35,743 nucleotides of DNA from Haloarcula salina (GCF_010119195.1 NZ_WRXL01000010.1:1-35743); one strand, 5' to 3'. Positions 1-7,316 are shown, numbered from the stretch's first letter. Program-made: numbers and translations. Notes: a model not told the origin generated them from the letters alone.

Positions 1-467
1 ATGGGCACCGCCCACGGGATGATGATGGCCGCGCGGACCCACCGCCGGCCGTAGAAGTCCTGGTCCAGGATGAGCGCTTGGCCCAGACCGATGAGCGTCT
101 CGAACAGCACGCTCACCACGGCGAAGATGATGGTCACCACCAGCGCGCTGTTGAGCAGCGCCTGCATTCCGAGATTGCTCGGGAGGAAGGTGGTGCCGCC
201 GGGCAAGAACTGGTTTTTCTCGCCCGTGAACAGTCCGACGTAGTTACCGAGGCCGACGAAGTTCCGACTCGAGAAGTCGAGGGACGTGGCGAACAGCGAC
301 AGCTCGAACGTCCGCAACAGCGGGTACAGCGCCACGACGCCCAGGAGAACGAACACCGGTAACAGCAGGAAGTACGCGTACTGCGTGTCGCTCAGGTTCT
401 CCATCCAGCGCATGGCGTCGACGAGCGCGCCCGATCGCCGGGACTCTCGGCCCGTGTCTGTGCTCAT
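1..467 (-). CDS. sugar ABC transporter permease, MalF/UgpA type (partial, N-terminal part)
   Basis: N-terminal 155 residues of an inner permease of a CUT1-family carbohydrate ABC transporter; the 3' end lies outside the window. The start ATG (465-467, read on the minus strand) is preceded by a good Shine-Dalgarno GGAGGTGA five bases away, which is notable where most genes look leaderless. Residues ~30-52 (YAYFLLLPVFVLLGVV...) form the first membrane helix, followed by a second hydrophobic stretch around 103-125 (LLNSALVVTIIFAVVSVLFE) and the start of a third (RRWVRAAIIIPWAVP), the typical MalF-like layout. The permease follows the binding-protein gene by 72 bases on the same strand, so it belongs to the same uptake operon; a second permease and an ATPase are expected beyond the edge. 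Substrate is inferred from the neighbouring alpha-glucosidase to be an alpha-glucoside, but is not proven. Confidence 0.9.
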   Translation of the reverse strand, partial: MSTDTGRESRRSGALVDAMRWMENLSDTQYAYFLLLPVFVLLGVVALYPLLRTFELSLFATSLDFSSRNFVGLGNYVGLFTGEKNQFLPGGTTFLPSNLGMQALLNSALVVTIIFAVVSVLFETLIGLGQALILDQDFYGRRWVRAAIIIPWAVP

Positions 468-495
468 TCGGTCACCTCCATCCGCCTGTCGAGGA

Positions 496-507
496 ATCCA
501 TAATTAA
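496..507 (-). promoter_or_regulatory. possible internal promoter (TATA) before the permease gene
   Basis: The plus-strand 12-mer ATCCATAATTAA (minus strand TTAATTATGGAT) is identical to the TATA region of the binding-protein gene at 2134-2145. It lies about 30-40 bases before the permease ATG in an AT-rich 72-base gap. It could give separate expression of the permease, but read-through from the upstream promoter is equally likely. Confidence 0.4.
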
Positions 508-539
508 TAATCGAGTGGGTTTAATGTAAAGCTAGGCTG

Positions 540-2096
540 TCAGTTTCCTTCCGTCGCCGCGAGCGACTCGGCGAGGGTGTTCATCGCCTGCTCGGAGGAG
601 ACCTCCTGGCCGACGGCGCGGTTGGCCTGCTGGGCGATCTTGCTGGTCTGGTTGCTCCAGACGGACGTGACCGGCCGCGGCATCGTGTTCTGGCCGGCGA
701 CCTGCAGCGTGTCCATGTAGCGGCCGACGACCGGGACGTCGCGCGCCTCCTCGGAGTTGAACAGTTCGGGCCGCGGCGGCAGCCAGCCCTGGATGGACAG
801 GAGCGTGAGCTGGAAGTCCGGCTGCATGGCGGCGCGGATGACCTGCTTGACGGCGTCCGGCTGGCCCGTGTTGGGGTTGACTGTCATGTGCCACCCGCCC
901 AGCGCGGCGGTCGTTCCGCCGGTCCCCGGCTGTGCGGCCTCGCTCTCCGGCACGGCGTAGGGAATCGGCATCGCGCCGAGGTCCTCGCCGAGGGCGGGGT
1001 CCTCGGTCTCCTCGGGGTTGCGTCCGGTCAGCGCCAGCGAGTAGGGCCAGTTGCGGTGGAACACCGCGTTGCCCTGCGCGAACGGCGCGCGCGAGGACTC
1101 CTCGGTCCACCCGAGGATGTTCGTCGGCGTGAAGCCGCCGCCGTACCCGTCGAATGTCCCGCCGAAGTCCTCGTTGTGGACGAACTTCCGCATCATGTTG
1201 AGCGACTGGATGGTCTCCGGCTCGTTGACCGTGATCGGGCGGTCGCCGACCGGACCGAAGAGGTTGTCCCGGCCGCCGAAGTACGCGCCGCCCCACGAGG
1301 ACATGACCTCGTTGAACGTACAGCAGGCGGTGCCGACGTAGATGTCCCACTGGGTGGTAAAGCCGTAGTCGACGCCCGAGTTGTCGTGGACGTCCGCGGC
1401 GATGTTCGACCACTTCTCCCAGGTCATCGGCTCCGTCGCCCAGTTCTCGCCTTCGGGGTCGTAGCCCGCCTCCTCGACCAGGTCCTTGCGGTACTGCATG
1501 GTCGGGAAGTCCGGGAACACCGGGACGCCGAAGAGGTTCCCGCTGCCCGGGTCCCGCGCGGTGTCGGTGAACGCCGAGAAGTAGTTCTCGTCGACCTCGG
1601 TCACCAGTTCCTCCGACAGGAACTCCGTGAGGTTCTGGAGCTGGCCGCGCTGGATGAAGATGTTCGTCCAGCCGTTGTCCATCAGGAACATGTCCGGGTC
1701 CGTCTCACCGGCGCTCAGGAGCCGGTTGTAGTTCGCCCGCGCCTGTCCAGTCTCCTGGTTCCGGGGGACGAGCTGGACCGTGATGTCGTCCGAGAGCCCG
1801 TTGTCGTGCAGCGCCTGCTTGATGGCGTCACCGTTGTTCTGGGCCGCCACGGGGTCGAAGCCCCACTGAACCGTGGTCCCGCCGCTCCCACCGTTTCCGT
1901 CACCCGTGCTCCCGCCGTCGCCACCGTCGCCGCCGCTGTTACCGTCGCCACCGCCGCTCCCGTCGCCACCGCCGCCGACGAAGTCCGCACAGCCCGCCAG
2001 TCCTGCGACGACACCCGACGCGCCAGCAGCGCGAACGAACCGCCGCCGGGACACGCCTGTCGATTCTCGCTCATCCGATGTGCCATTGTCCGACAT
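540..2096 (-). CDS. sugar ABC transporter substrate-binding lipoprotein (Tat-exported)
   Basis: Extracellular solute-binding protein of family 1 (MalE-like), 518 aa. The N-terminus shows a twin-arginine motif SRRRF (16-20), a hydrophobic stretch and a lipobox LAGC with the lipidated cysteine at C36, so it is exported folded through Tat and anchored to the membrane, the usual haloarchaeal arrangement. A Gly/Ser/Asp-rich linker (about 40-75) precedes the binding fold. The rest has the aromatic-rich character of sugar binders (for example WGFDPVAAQNN, WEKWSNIAADVHDN, GGWHMTVNPNTGQ). It is the first gene of the transporter operon, with the permease downstream. Its 217-base upstream gap holds a TATA box and several palindromes, so it is probably tightly controlled, perhaps by the adjacent TrmB-type protein. 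Family assignment is firm; the bound sugar is inferred only. Confidence 0.9.
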   Translation of the reverse strand: MSDNGTSDERESTGVSRRRFVRAAGASGVVAGLAGCADFVGGGGDGSGGGDGNSGGDGGDGGSTGDGNGGSGGTTVQWGFDPVAAQNNGDAIKQALHDNGLSDDITVQLVPRNQETGQARANYNRLLSAGETDPDMFLMDNGWTNIFIQRGQLQNLTEFLSEELVTEVDENYFSAFTDTARDPGSGNLFGVPVFPDFPTMQYRKDLVEEAGYDPEGENWATEPMTWEKWSNIAADVHDNSGVDYGFTTQWDIYVGTACCTFNEVMSSWGGAYFGGRDNLFGPVGDRPITVNEPETIQSLNMMRKFVHNEDFGGTFDGYGGGFTPTNILGWTEESSRAPFAQGNAVFHRNWPYSLALTGRNPEETEDPALGEDLGAMPIPYAVPESEAAQPGTGGTTAALGGWHMTVNPNTGQPDAVKQVIRAAMQPDFQLTLLSIQGWLPPRPELFNSEEARDVPVVGRYMDTLQVAGQNTMPRPVTSVWSNQTSKIAQQANRAVGQEVSSEQAMNTLAESLAATEGN

Positions 2097-2115
2097 GTCT
2101 ATCCTGAGCTATCCC

Positions 2116-2137
2116 GGATATCACTTAAGTGTTATCC
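2116..2137. promoter_or_regulatory. 22-bp imperfect palindrome between TATA box and start of the binding-protein gene
   Basis: A perfect 10-bp palindrome CACTTAAGTG (2122-2131) is flanked by a single T on each side and then by matching arms GGATA (2116-2120) and TATCC (2133-2137). It lies directly downstream of the TATA box of the minus-strand gene and covers the expected transcription start, which is a repressor-type position. The structure is seen in the sequence; the binding protein is unknown. Confidence 0.55.
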
Positions 2138-2145
2138 ATAATTAA
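2134..2145 (-). promoter_or_regulatory. TATA box of the binding-protein gene
   Basis: Minus-strand TTAATTATGGAT lies about 40-50 bases before the ATG at 2096. It is squeezed between the 22-bp palindrome on its downstream side and the AACA-N2-TGTT-type repeat on its upstream side. Predicted transcription would start near 2115, giving a leader of about 20 bases. Confidence 0.5.
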
Positions 2146-2159
2146 CCACAGGTGTTGTA
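2144..2159. promoter_or_regulatory. candidate operator A (AACA-N2-TGTT family)
   Basis: Reads AACCACAGGTGTTGTA on the plus strand, i.e. TACAACACCTGTGGTT on the minus strand. It matches the perfect palindrome upstream of the alpha-glucosidase gene (6178-6193) at 14 of 16 positions. It abuts the TATA box on its upstream side, where archaeal activators often sit and where a bound repressor could also block TFB. Confidence 0.55.
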
Positions 2160-2236
2160 AATGACTTCCTACCGGGTTATTTTTCAGCGAATGACAATCA
2201 CTAAAGATAATTACCTATAAGTAGCTATGGGAAACC

Positions 2237-2250
2237 CAAACAGGTGTTTG
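2237..2250. promoter_or_regulatory. candidate operator D (perfect 14-bp palindrome, same core)
   Basis: CAAACAGGTGTTTG is a perfect inverted repeat whose central ten bases AACAGGTGTT equal the core of the site before the alpha-glucosidase gene. Its centre is 92 bp from the centre of site A in the same intergenic region, so looping or cooperative binding is conceivable (inference). Confidence 0.5.
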
Positions 2251-2259
2251 TGAGACGCA

Positions 2260-2306
2260 CGCGCTCAAACGCGCAAACTGAGTGAAAGTTCTTTCAGTCG
2301 AGCGCG
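2260..2306 (-). terminator. possible hairpin after the TrmB-type gene
   Basis: Outer arms CGCGCTC (2260-2266) and GAGCGCG (2300-2306) are perfectly complementary and enclose a second inverted repeat TGAAAG-TT-CTTTCA (2283-2296). It begins just past the stop codon at 2314. No T-run typical of archaeal termination follows directly, so it may be a 3' stability structure rather than a terminator. Confidence 0.35.
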
Positions 2307-2313
2307 ATGGGTG

Positions 2314-3390
2314 TCACTCGTACCGTACATCGACGATAGTGACCTCTACCGCTTCGATCTCTTCGAGAACGGCCCCCCAACCACCGATTTCGTACGTCCG
2401 ATCGTCGGTTTCGAGCGTCGCACTGATGCGACCCGCCAGTTGCGCCAGCGGGACCGGCTCCGTCCGGCCCATGCTACTCCCGGTGTACTCGACGCCGGTG
2501 ATGCGTCCCCGGAGTTCGACTTCCTCGTTCGTCTCCGTCACGTACCCGCTGACGACGGCCTCGATGGATGCCCCCTCGTTCAACAGTGGTTCGATGTCAC
2601 GGACGGCGTGGCGGAGGTCCACGTAAGTCGTCGGCGTCTCGGGCGTCCGCTCGGTGTGTATCGTCTCCCAGATCTCCCAGAGACACGTCAGGAAGAACCA
2701 GTGGAAGATGTAGGTGTGCGTCCGGTCTTTCACGAGAACGCCGTACTCGTTGACCGAGTGAGAGTGCGGCGCGAAACAGGTCCACGTGCGGTCGACGAGG
2801 ACGAAAAACGGGGCCGGAATCTCCCGGTGGCGGGCCTCCGTGCAGGATCCCTCGATCTCGTCGATCGGCGGTGTCCGCTCGTCCGGCCCCGTACAGATAC
2901 TCAGTTTGATGTTGACGCCGCGGTCGTGCGCGTCCCGGAGCGCCGATTCGACGGCGTAGAACTGCTCCGGGTTCACGCCGACCTGAATCTGGTGTTCGGC
3001 CTCCCCGATAAGTTCCGACGCTCGGTTGATGACCGTCTCGAAGCGCTTGACGATACTGACCTCGTGGTCGGTGATGGCCGGCTGGTCCCAGCGCTCCTCG
3101 ATGGTCTCGGCGGCGTCGAGGTACTTGCTCGAACGCGCCCTGAGGTCTTCGAGGACGACCTCGGGATTTCGCGCTCGGGCAGTCAGACTGTCCTGCTGGA
3201 AGGTCTCGATGTATCCTTTCGACTCCAGATCACGAAGCACGTCGTAGATTCGCGGGTCGGGAACGTCACACGAATCGGCGATGTCCGTCGCCGAGGCGGT
3301 GCCGAGGCCGAGCAATGCGACGTACGCCTCGGCCTGATACGGAGAGAGACCGGCGTCTTCGAGAACGTCGGTTAGTTCGCTGTCGTCCAT
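2314..3390 (-). CDS. TrmB-type sugar-sensing transcriptional regulator
   Basis: 358 aa. Residues 1-75 form a winged helix-turn-helix of the TrmB type (SPYQAEAYVALLGLGTAS, then DIADSCDVPDPRIYDVLRDL and GYIETF). A short coiled-coil-like segment (VLEDLRARSSKYLDAAETIEE) follows, then a long C-terminal sugar-binding domain, as in full-length TrmB of Thermococcus and its halobacterial relatives (about 340-360 aa). Known members repress or activate sugar uptake and glycolytic or gluconeogenic genes depending on where they bind relative to the TATA box. The gene precedes the sugar transporter operon on the same strand and is the most obvious candidate to read the palindromes in the gap between them, although this is inference. 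Its own TATA-like element (GTTAACTAC) is about 27 bases before the ATG, suggesting a leaderless message. Confidence 0.88.
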   Translation of the reverse strand: MDDSELTDVLEDAGLSPYQAEAYVALLGLGTASATDIADSCDVPDPRIYDVLRDLESKGYIETFQQDSLTARARNPEVVLEDLRARSSKYLDAAETIEERWDQPAITDHEVSIVKRFETVINRASELIGEAEHQIQVGVNPEQFYAVESALRDAHDRGVNIKLSICTGPDERTPPIDEIEGSCTEARHREIPAPFFVLVDRTWTCFAPHSHSVNEYGVLVKDRTHTYIFHWFFLTCLWEIWETIHTERTPETPTTYVDLRHAVRDIEPLLNEGASIEAVVSGYVTETNEEVELRGRITGVEYTGSSMGRTEPVPLAQLAGRISATLETDDRTYEIGGWGAVLEEIEAVEVTIVDVRYE

Positions 3391-3538
3391 GTATTCCGTT
3401 CGAGTCCCAGTGTGTAGTTAACAGCCATGATTGTCTCCCGTCACTGATCGGCGGTGTCGCTCCCGGGCGACAGAGCAGGAGTCAGACCGCGGACTCCGTC
3501 CTCGTGATACGTCACCATAGATCACTCTTCGCTTCATG

Positions 3539-3554
3539 TACAACTGTTGTTGTT
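3539..3554. promoter_or_regulatory. weak candidate operator C
   Basis: TACAACTGTTGTTGTT matches the palindrome at 6178-6193 at 12 of 16 positions (TACAAC on one side, TGTTGT on the other). It lies about 150 bases before the TrmB-type gene and about 175 before gfcR. Low confidence because the centre of the repeat is altered. Confidence 0.3.
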
Positions 3555-3696
3555 AAAGGATTTTGGAATGGGGTAGTCGAGACGGTTGCCGTGCGGTTCG
3601 GTGTGTCGTGCTCGGACAGGGCACCCGCGCGACGACCCTGGACCCACCGCGTTCGAGAATTACCGGGTCGCCATTTCCGGGGGCGTAGAACATTGC

Positions 3697-3705
3697 CTAT
3701 TAAAT
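3697..3705 (+). promoter_or_regulatory. TATA box of gfcR
   Basis: CTATTAAAT is centred 27 bases before the gfcR ATG, so transcription should begin at or within a few bases of the start codon (leaderless message). This supports the start at 3728. Confidence 0.6.
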
Positions 3706-3727
3706 CCTCCCGCGCGGAAATGCGAAT

Positions 3728-4369
3728 ATGAAGAACATCGACGATCTCGTCGACAGCGCGGCCGACCTGGCACAGCGGGGTCTCTCCAAGGGGGAGATCG
3801 CCGACGAACTCAACGTTTCCAGGGAAACAGCGAGTTGGCTCGTCGAACGGAGCGGGACCGGTGCGGAGCCGGAGCCGTCCCAGTCCAGCGGCCCCCACGA
3901 CATCCACGTCGACTGGTCGGCCGCCGGCCGGGACAGCACCCGACTGTACCACACCGGCGCGGCGATGGCCGACCTCCTCTCGAAGCAGGGCGAGGACGTT
4001 GACCTCACCATCGGCATCGAGAAGGCCGGCGCGCCGCTCGCGACGACCGTCGCCCGCGAACTCGACACCGACCTCGGGACGTACGCGCCGACGAAACACC
4101 AGTGGGACGACGACGAGAGCGAGACCAGCGACGGCTCGTTCTCCCGGAACTTCGCCCAGATCCGCGACCGCGACTGCTACGTCGTCGACGACACCATCAC
4201 GAGCGGGAACACGATGGCCGAGACCATCGACGCCATCCACGAGCAGGGCGGCAACCCCGTGGCCTGCGTCGTGCTGGCCGACAAGCGCGGCGTCGGTGAC
4301 ATCCGAGGCGTGCCCGTCTACTCCCTCCTGCAAGTCATCCGCGTTGGCCGCGACGACGCCGACGAGTAA
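3728..4369 (+). CDS. gfcR: GfcR-type transcriptional regulator of sugar catabolism (HTH + PRTase fold)
   Basis: 213 aa. An N-terminal helix-turn-helix (about 1-42: SKGEIADELNVSRETASWLV) is fused to a type I phosphoribosyltransferase domain with the PRPP-binding motif YVVDDTITSGNT (151-162). Such proteins were long annotated as orotate phosphoribosyltransferase-like (PyrE2); in Haloferax the family was shown to be GfcR, an activator of glucose-degradation genes. The HTH fusion separates it from the true pyrimidine enzyme. It sits between the sugar transporter/TrmB block and the alpha-glucosidase gene, which fits a role in sugar control. An acidic loop (WDDDESETSDGS, ~126-137) is typical of halophilic adaptation. 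It converges on the glucosidase gene with a 68-base gap. Confidence 0.88.
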   Translation: MKNIDDLVDSAADLAQRGLSKGEIADELNVSRETASWLVERSGTGAEPEPSQSSGPHDIHVDWSAAGRDSTRLYHTGAAMADLLSKQGEDVDLTIGIEKAGAPLATTVARELDTDLGTYAPTKHQWDDDESETSDGSFSRNFAQIRDRDCYVVDDTITSGNTMAETIDAIHEQGGNPVACVVLADKRGVGDIRGVPVYSLLQVIRVGRDDADE

Positions 4370-4437
4370 GCGTACCGAACGCCCTTTTCACCGGCGGACA
4401 GCGGAACGTGGAGCGGTCGACACCACTGCGGCCGCCG

Positions 4438-6132
4438 TCACCGGAGTTCGTACACGCGGGCCTCGTACGGCGCGAGCGACGGCGAGGCCGGTTCCGGGTC
4501 GGTCCGGTCGTAGTTGCTCAACAACAGCGACGCCTCCCGGTATTCGACCGGGAGCTCGACGGAGTCCGCCTCGTCCGAGAAGTGCAAAACGACGAGCGCG
4601 CGTGCGGTTCCCTCGTCGGATTCGAGCGAACGCGTGTAGGCGAAGACCGTCTCGTGATCGGGGAGCAAGTCCGTGTAGTCGCCGTAGACGAGCACGTCGC
4701 GCTCCTCGCGCAACTCGATCAGCCGCCGGTAGTAGTTGTACACCGAGTCCTCGTCGGATCGCTGGGCCGCCGCGTTGATGTCGGTGTAGTTCCGGTTGAC
4801 CTGGATCCACGGCTCGCCGTCGGTGAAGCCCGCGTTCTCGTCGTCGGACCACTGCATCGGTGTCCGGGCGTTGTCCCGGGTCCGATAGCCGACTACGTCT
4901 TTGAGATCGTCGTAGCCGTCGACGCCCTCCCGTTCCAGCAGTTCCTCGGCGTGGTTGATCGCGTCCACGTCGCGGAGGTCGCCCATCGAGTCCCACGTCG
5001 CGTTCGTCATACCGAGCTCCTGGCCCTGGTAGAGGTACGGCGTCCCCTGGAGCGTAAAGAGGTACGTCCCGAGGAGTTTCGCGGACTCTCGCCGGTACTC
5101 GTCTGGGTCGCCGTATCGCGAGACGCTCCGGGGCTGATCGTGATTCTCCCAGTAGAGCGCGTTCCAGCCGTCGTCCGCGAGCCCGTGCTGCCAGCGGGCG
5201 GTGATTTCCTTGAGGTCTCTGAGGACCCAGTCACCGATGGACCACCGCTCGCCGTCCGCGTAGTCCAGTTTGGTGTGCTGAAAGTGAAACGCCATGTCGA
5301 GCGGGCCGTCGGCACCCGCGTACTTGCGGGCGGCCTCGACGGTGAGCTGTGGCATCTCGCCGACGGTCATCACGTCGTAGTTCGACAGAGTCTCGTCGTC
5401 GAGGTCGTCGAGATACCCGTACAGTTCCGGGCCGTTGATGAAGTGCTCCGAGCCGATCCACTCGCCGTCGGGGTCGCCGTCGGGCATCCCCTCGCCCTTC
5501 GACAGCAGATTGATCACGTCCATCCGGAAGCCGTCGATGCCCTTCTCCAGCCACCATTGGACCACGTCGAACACGTCGCGTCGGACGGCCTCGTTCGTCC
5601 AGTCGAGGTCCGGCTGGGACCGGTCGTAGAGGTGCAGGTAGTACTCGCCGCGCTCCTGGTCGAACGCCCACGCCGAGCCACCGAAGAAGGACTCCCAGTT
5701 GTTCGGCGGAACGGGGTCGCCGTGCTCGTCCGTGCCGCCCTCGCGCCAGATGTAGTAGTCCTCGTACGCCGGGTCGCGCTCGCGGGACTTCCGAAACCAC
5801 GCGTGCTGATTCGAGGTGTGGTTGACGACGAGGTCCATCACCAGCCGCATGTCCCGGTCGTGGACTTCCTCGAGCAAGTCTTCCCAGTCGGCCATCGTCC
5901 CGAACTCCTCGTGGATCGCCCGGTAGTCGCTGATGTCGTAGCCGTTGTCCATCTGTGGCGATTCGTAGACGGGATTGAGCCAGATCACGTCCGCCCCGAG
6001 GTCGGCGACGTGGTCCAGCCGCTCGATGACCCCCTGCAGGTCACCGATTCCGTCGCCGTCGCTGTCGTTGAAGCTCCGGGGGTAGATCTGGTAGACGACC
6101 GCCTCCTTCCACCACGCGCGCTCTGCGGTCAT
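4438..6132 (-). CDS. GH13 alpha-glucosidase (oligo-1,6-glucosidase subfamily)
   Basis: 564 aa, the usual length for cytoplasmic GH13 exo-glucosidases; no signal peptide. The opening (WWKEAVVYQIYPRSF) and conserved regions are clear: region I DLVVNH (100-105), region II GFRMDVIN with nucleophile D205, region III VGEM with acid/base E259, region IV ENHD with D332. Region V reads QPDLDW (173-178), the signature of the oligo-1,6-glucosidase subfamily, and V206 after the nucleophile is the residue associated with alpha-1,6 rather than maltase specificity in bacterial relatives. It would hydrolyse imported alpha-glucosides to glucose. The promoter has a TATA box at about 6157-6165 and a perfect palindrome upstream of it, related to those before the transporter gene, tying uptake and hydrolysis together. 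Family certain; exact substrate inferred. Confidence 0.92.
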   Translation of the reverse strand: MTAERAWWKEAVVYQIYPRSFNDSDGDGIGDLQGVIERLDHVADLGADVIWLNPVYESPQMDNGYDISDYRAIHEEFGTMADWEDLLEEVHDRDMRLVMDLVVNHTSNQHAWFRKSRERDPAYEDYYIWREGGTDEHGDPVPPNNWESFFGGSAWAFDQERGEYYLHLYDRSQPDLDWTNEAVRRDVFDVVQWWLEKGIDGFRMDVINLLSKGEGMPDGDPDGEWIGSEHFINGPELYGYLDDLDDETLSNYDVMTVGEMPQLTVEAARKYAGADGPLDMAFHFQHTKLDYADGERWSIGDWVLRDLKEITARWQHGLADDGWNALYWENHDQPRSVSRYGDPDEYRRESAKLLGTYLFTLQGTPYLYQGQELGMTNATWDSMGDLRDVDAINHAEELLEREGVDGYDDLKDVVGYRTRDNARTPMQWSDDENAGFTDGEPWIQVNRNYTDINAAAQRSDEDSVYNYYRRLIELREERDVLVYGDYTDLLPDHETVFAYTRSLESDEGTARALVVLHFSDEADSVELPVEYREASLLLSNYDRTDPEPASPSLAPYEARVYELR

Positions 6133-6156
6133 ACCTGATGGATACCCGAACGCCCT

Positions 6157-6165
6157 TGATAAATC
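6157..6165 (-). promoter_or_regulatory. TATA box of the alpha-glucosidase gene
   Basis: Minus-strand ATTTATCAA is centred about 29 bases before the ATG at 6132, so the message should be nearly leaderless. Confidence 0.5.
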
Positions 6166-6177
6166 TACGCATCGTCG

Positions 6178-6193
6178 TACAACACCTGTTGTA
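6178..6193. promoter_or_regulatory. candidate operator B (perfect 16-bp palindrome)
   Basis: TACAACACCTGTTGTA is a perfect inverted repeat (TACAACA-N2-TGTTGTA). It lies about 13 bases upstream of the glucosidase TATA box, an activator-type position. It is the best copy of the element found before the sugar-binding-protein gene (2144-2159, 2237-2250) and, weakly, between the two regulators (3539-3554). Confidence 0.65.
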
Positions 6194-6233
6194 AATTATT
6201 CACAGCGGCTGTATGAGGGCCGTTCCAGCGCCG

Positions 6234-7316
6234 CTACCGATCGAGGACCGAGTGGCGCGGGAGTTCGAGGTCGTAGCCCACGGCCTCGACCGTCTCGGTC
6301 GGCCAGTCGCCCGTCCCGGAGAGGAGGTCGACGCGCTCGTCGGTCACGAGGAAGGTGTCCTCGCTCTTCGCGCCGTCCACAGTCGGGTTCCAGGCGTACC
6401 CCTGGGGCAGCACCACCGGGCTTTCGTTCCCGGGCGTGGCGATCCACTCCCGGCCGGCGAACCCGGCCGCGCCGCCCTGGTGGTGGTTGCGCCACTCGCC
6501 CTCCCAGCCGACTTCGGCGTAGGCGTCCTGAATCGCCGCGAACACGTCGCTCGCCGTTCCGCCCTCCTGCCCGACCGCCCGCGTCGCGGCCAGCGCCGTC
6601 GTCTCGACGCGCATGGCCTTGCGCGTCCGCTCCGCGAGCCACTCGGGCGGGTCGAACGCCACCGACCGCGTGGTGCTGACGTGCAGGCCGTCGCGCCGCG
6701 CCGTCACCGACACGAGCGCGTAGTCGCCCAGTTCGGTGTCCGTCGACGTGTAGTGGCGATAGGACTGCGCCCGCTCGGCGCTGCCGACCAGGACCACCGG
6801 CGTCGCGATGCCCTCCGATTCGAGTTCGTCACGGAGCGCCCCCGTCACGTCGAGTTCGGTGTCCGACGGGTCGACGCTTCTGGCGACCGACTCGACGGCC
6901 GCCGCCGCGTCGGCCCCGAGTTCGCGGTACTGCTCGCGCTGTGTCTCGGTCAGCGGCTGGCGGAGCGGTGTCACGTCGACCGGCTCGAATCCCGATACGT
7001 CGAAGTCGGCCGCCGCCGGCGTCGGACTCGCCGCAGCGACCGCGTCGGCCAGGCTCTCGGCGTGCCACTCGAACGTTTCGATGGCCACGCCGTCGGGGAG
7101 TTCCTCGGCGCGGAGTCGCGGGGCCTCGATGTTGTCGGTGACGACCGTGATCTGGTCGCCGTCGTAGCCCGCGGCGGCCACGCCGGTGTCGACGCCCCGG
7201 TCGACGACGTTGTCGCCGCCGCGGGTGAGCCACGCGAAGGAGGGCGGGCGGGCGAACCAGACGGCGTTCAGGTCCTCGGAAGCAAGGTACTGGTCGAGTC
7301 TGTCTGTGAGCGACAT
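6234..7316 (-). CDS. M24-family (aminopeptidase P / creatinase fold) protein lacking most metal ligands
   Basis: 360 aa from the ATG at 7316; an upstream in-frame ATG exists, but a TATA element (ATTTACTA, about 7341-7348) lies only ~28 bases before 7316, favouring the shorter leaderless form. The N-terminal half (about 1-115) resembles a creatinase_N domain (AVWFARPPSFAWLTRGGDNV); the C-terminal half has the pita-bread pattern (LVSVTARRDGLHVSTTR, HHQGGAAGF, NPTVDGAKSED). By motif alignment the two metal-binding aspartates correspond to S203 and S214 and the first glutamate to P304; only the histidine region (H278/H279) and E319 remain. It is therefore probably not a dinuclear metallopeptidase; a creatinase-like metal-free enzyme or a binding protein is possible. 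It shares strand with the adjacent oxidoreductase gene but has its own promoter. Confidence 0.75.
   Translation of the reverse strand: MSLTDRLDQYLASEDLNAVWFARPPSFAWLTRGGDNVVDRGVDTGVAAAGYDGDQITVVTDNIEAPRLRAEELPDGVAIETFEWHAESLADAVAAASPTPAAADFDVSGFEPVDVTPLRQPLTETQREQYRELGADAAAAVESVARSVDPSDTELDVTGALRDELESEGIATPVVLVGSAERAQSYRHYTSTDTELGDYALVSVTARRDGLHVSTTRSVAFDPPEWLAERTRKAMRVETTALAATRAVGQEGGTASDVFAAIQDAYAEVGWEGEWRNHHQGGAAGFAGREWIATPGNESPVVLPQGYAWNPTVDGAKSEDTFLVTDERVDLLSGTGDWPTETVEAVGYDLELPRHSVLDR

Larger units (their letters stand above)
3391..3727. other. divergent intergenic region between TrmB-type gene and gfcR
   Basis: 337 bases with lower GC than the genes around it. No convincing small gene is present; open frames here are antisense extensions of gfcR or lack the acidic composition of real genes. 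It contains a TATA-like element for the minus-strand regulator near 3411-3420, a weak copy of the AACA-N2-TGTT repeat at 3539-3554, and the gfcR TATA box at 3697-3705. Confidence 0.6.

Noticed and set aside
1873-2000. Proline-rich reading frame opposite the lipoprotein linker
   Set aside because: It is the complement of the Gly/Ser/Asp linker codons of the binding protein.
2164-2220. TACT-N7/8-GAGTA type TrmB site
   Set aside because: A partial TAC/GTA symmetry (TTACCTATAAGTA) was seen near 2211-2223, but it does not fit the known motif spacing.
4408-6138. Plus-strand open frame of 576 codons opposite the glucosidase gene
   Set aside because: Complete overlap with an unambiguous GH13 gene; composition is that of an antisense frame.
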